The notes under the pieces are model-generated. The model ran no database searches, was not told where the DNA came from, and saw nothing but the letters and a program-made list of their open reading frames with translations. Positions 42,572 to 42,702 of a stretch of DNA of 42,702 nt are shown here, piece by piece (position 1 is the first letter of the stretch; every line of letters starts with the position of its first letter). The stretch lies in the NCBI GenBank assembly GCA_017512805.1, contig JAFWES010000019.1, positions 1-42,702 of the forward strand, in the 5' to 3' direction. The position numbers and the translations under genes are program-made. The DNA is from Clostridia bacterium (GTDB lineage Bacteria; Bacillota; Clostridia; Christensenellales; Aristaeellaceae).

Positions 42572-42675
42572 ATGAAGTGACCCCGCGTTTGCAGCAACGT
42601 GGATTTACCCGTATACTGTGAATGCAAAATCACGCCAGCTGCGGGGCTTACCGCATGCAAAGGAGGTCACTTCAT
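42572..42675 (+). other. Structured region before a probable IS110 transposase (possible bridge-RNA end)
   Basis: An 11-bp perfect inverted repeat ATGAAGTGACC (42572-42582) / GGTCACTTCAT (42665-42675) encloses further pairing (CCCCGC 42581-42586 with GCGGGG 42641-42646; GCAGC with GCTGC). It ends on the ribosome site and start codon of the next gene. IS110 elements carry a noncoding bridge RNA in this position. The element continues beyond the window. Confidence 0.35.
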
Positions 42676-42702
42676 GCGTAGGATACTAAAAATCGGAATG
42701 GA
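42674..42702 (+). CDS. Start of a gene cut by the window edge, probably IS110-family transposase
   Basis: Nine codons are visible (MRRILKIGM) after AAAGGAGG seven bases upstream. IS110-family transposases often start with a short basic stretch followed by a (V/I)G(I/M)DVH motif, whose first residues this would match. The catalytic part lies outside the window, so the call is tentative. Confidence 0.4.

Noticed and set aside
42302-42580. 92-codon plus-strand open frame after the sRNA terminator
   Set aside because: No ribosome site, no motif, and it is antisense to the better-supported minus-strand promoter and leader.
1-42702. CRISPR array, tRNA or rRNA
   Set aside because: No regularly spaced repeats and no cloverleaf or rRNA-like sequence was seen on either strand.

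Overview
The window reads as chromosomal DNA of a fermentative, gut- or rumen-type anaerobe of the Clostridia. The grounds are strong GGAGG-type ribosome binding sites, a LytS/YesN-type two-component pair, a TM1266-family (iron-only hydrogenase associated) protein, a DUF6483-like protein, the typical Firmicute trio of GlpA-like, GlpB-like and DUF1667 genes, and high-GC codon use by eye. No rRNA, tRNA or CRISPR array was seen. The exact genus cannot be read from the sequence.

Layout. (1) 200-1489: a GH27 alpha-galactosidase on the plus strand. (2) 1509-10129, minus: a YtfQ/YtfR/YtfT/YjfF-type sugar ABC importer preceded by a response regulator, a sugar-binding lipoprotein and a LytS-type histidine kinase. 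This looks like a three-component sugar-sensing system that controls its own transporter. (3) 10572-12985, plus: an ABC-2 type exporter pair. (4) 13145-17869, minus: an Mgl-type galactose importer (mglB-mglA-mglC plus a small membrane protein), closed by a terminator. (5) 18103-31988: a sugar-acid/hydroxyacid region. On the minus strand lie a DUF362 protein, glycerate kinase, galactarate dehydratase (garD), an AEC carrier, a LarA-like nickel-pincer racemase homologue and the tripartite tricarboxylate transporter tctA/tctB. On the plus strand lie tctC, then four translationally coupled genes (GlpA-like with a frameshift, GlpB-like, DUF1667, D-2-hydroxyacid dehydrogenase). (6) 32044-38685, minus: an aldo/keto reductase with Fe-S motifs, a MATE transporter, a TM1266-family regulator with an ABC permease and binding protein behind a leader terminator, msrA, and a ROK sugar kinase. 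(7) 39152-40543, plus: a second MATE transporter. (8) 40544-42702: a less GC-rich accessory stretch with an unrecognised protein, a DUF6483-like protein, a convergent small-RNA/small-ORF pair that resembles a type I toxin-antitoxin locus, and at the right edge the first codons of what is probably an IS110-family transposase.

How it fits together. Regions 1-5 centre on galactose and its oxidised derivatives. Alpha-galactosidase releases galactose, two importers bring in pyranose and possibly furanose forms, and galactarate dehydratase plus glycerate kinase form the start and end of an aldarate route ending in phosphoglycerate. The tripartite transporter, LarA-like protein and FAD/Fe-S dehydrogenase set suggest uptake, stereo-inversion and oxidation of a 2-hydroxyacid. 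The aldolase and tartronate semialdehyde reductase expected between GarD and glycerate kinase are not in the window. Sites were read by eye. Promoter, operator and RNA calls are pattern matches, not measured features.
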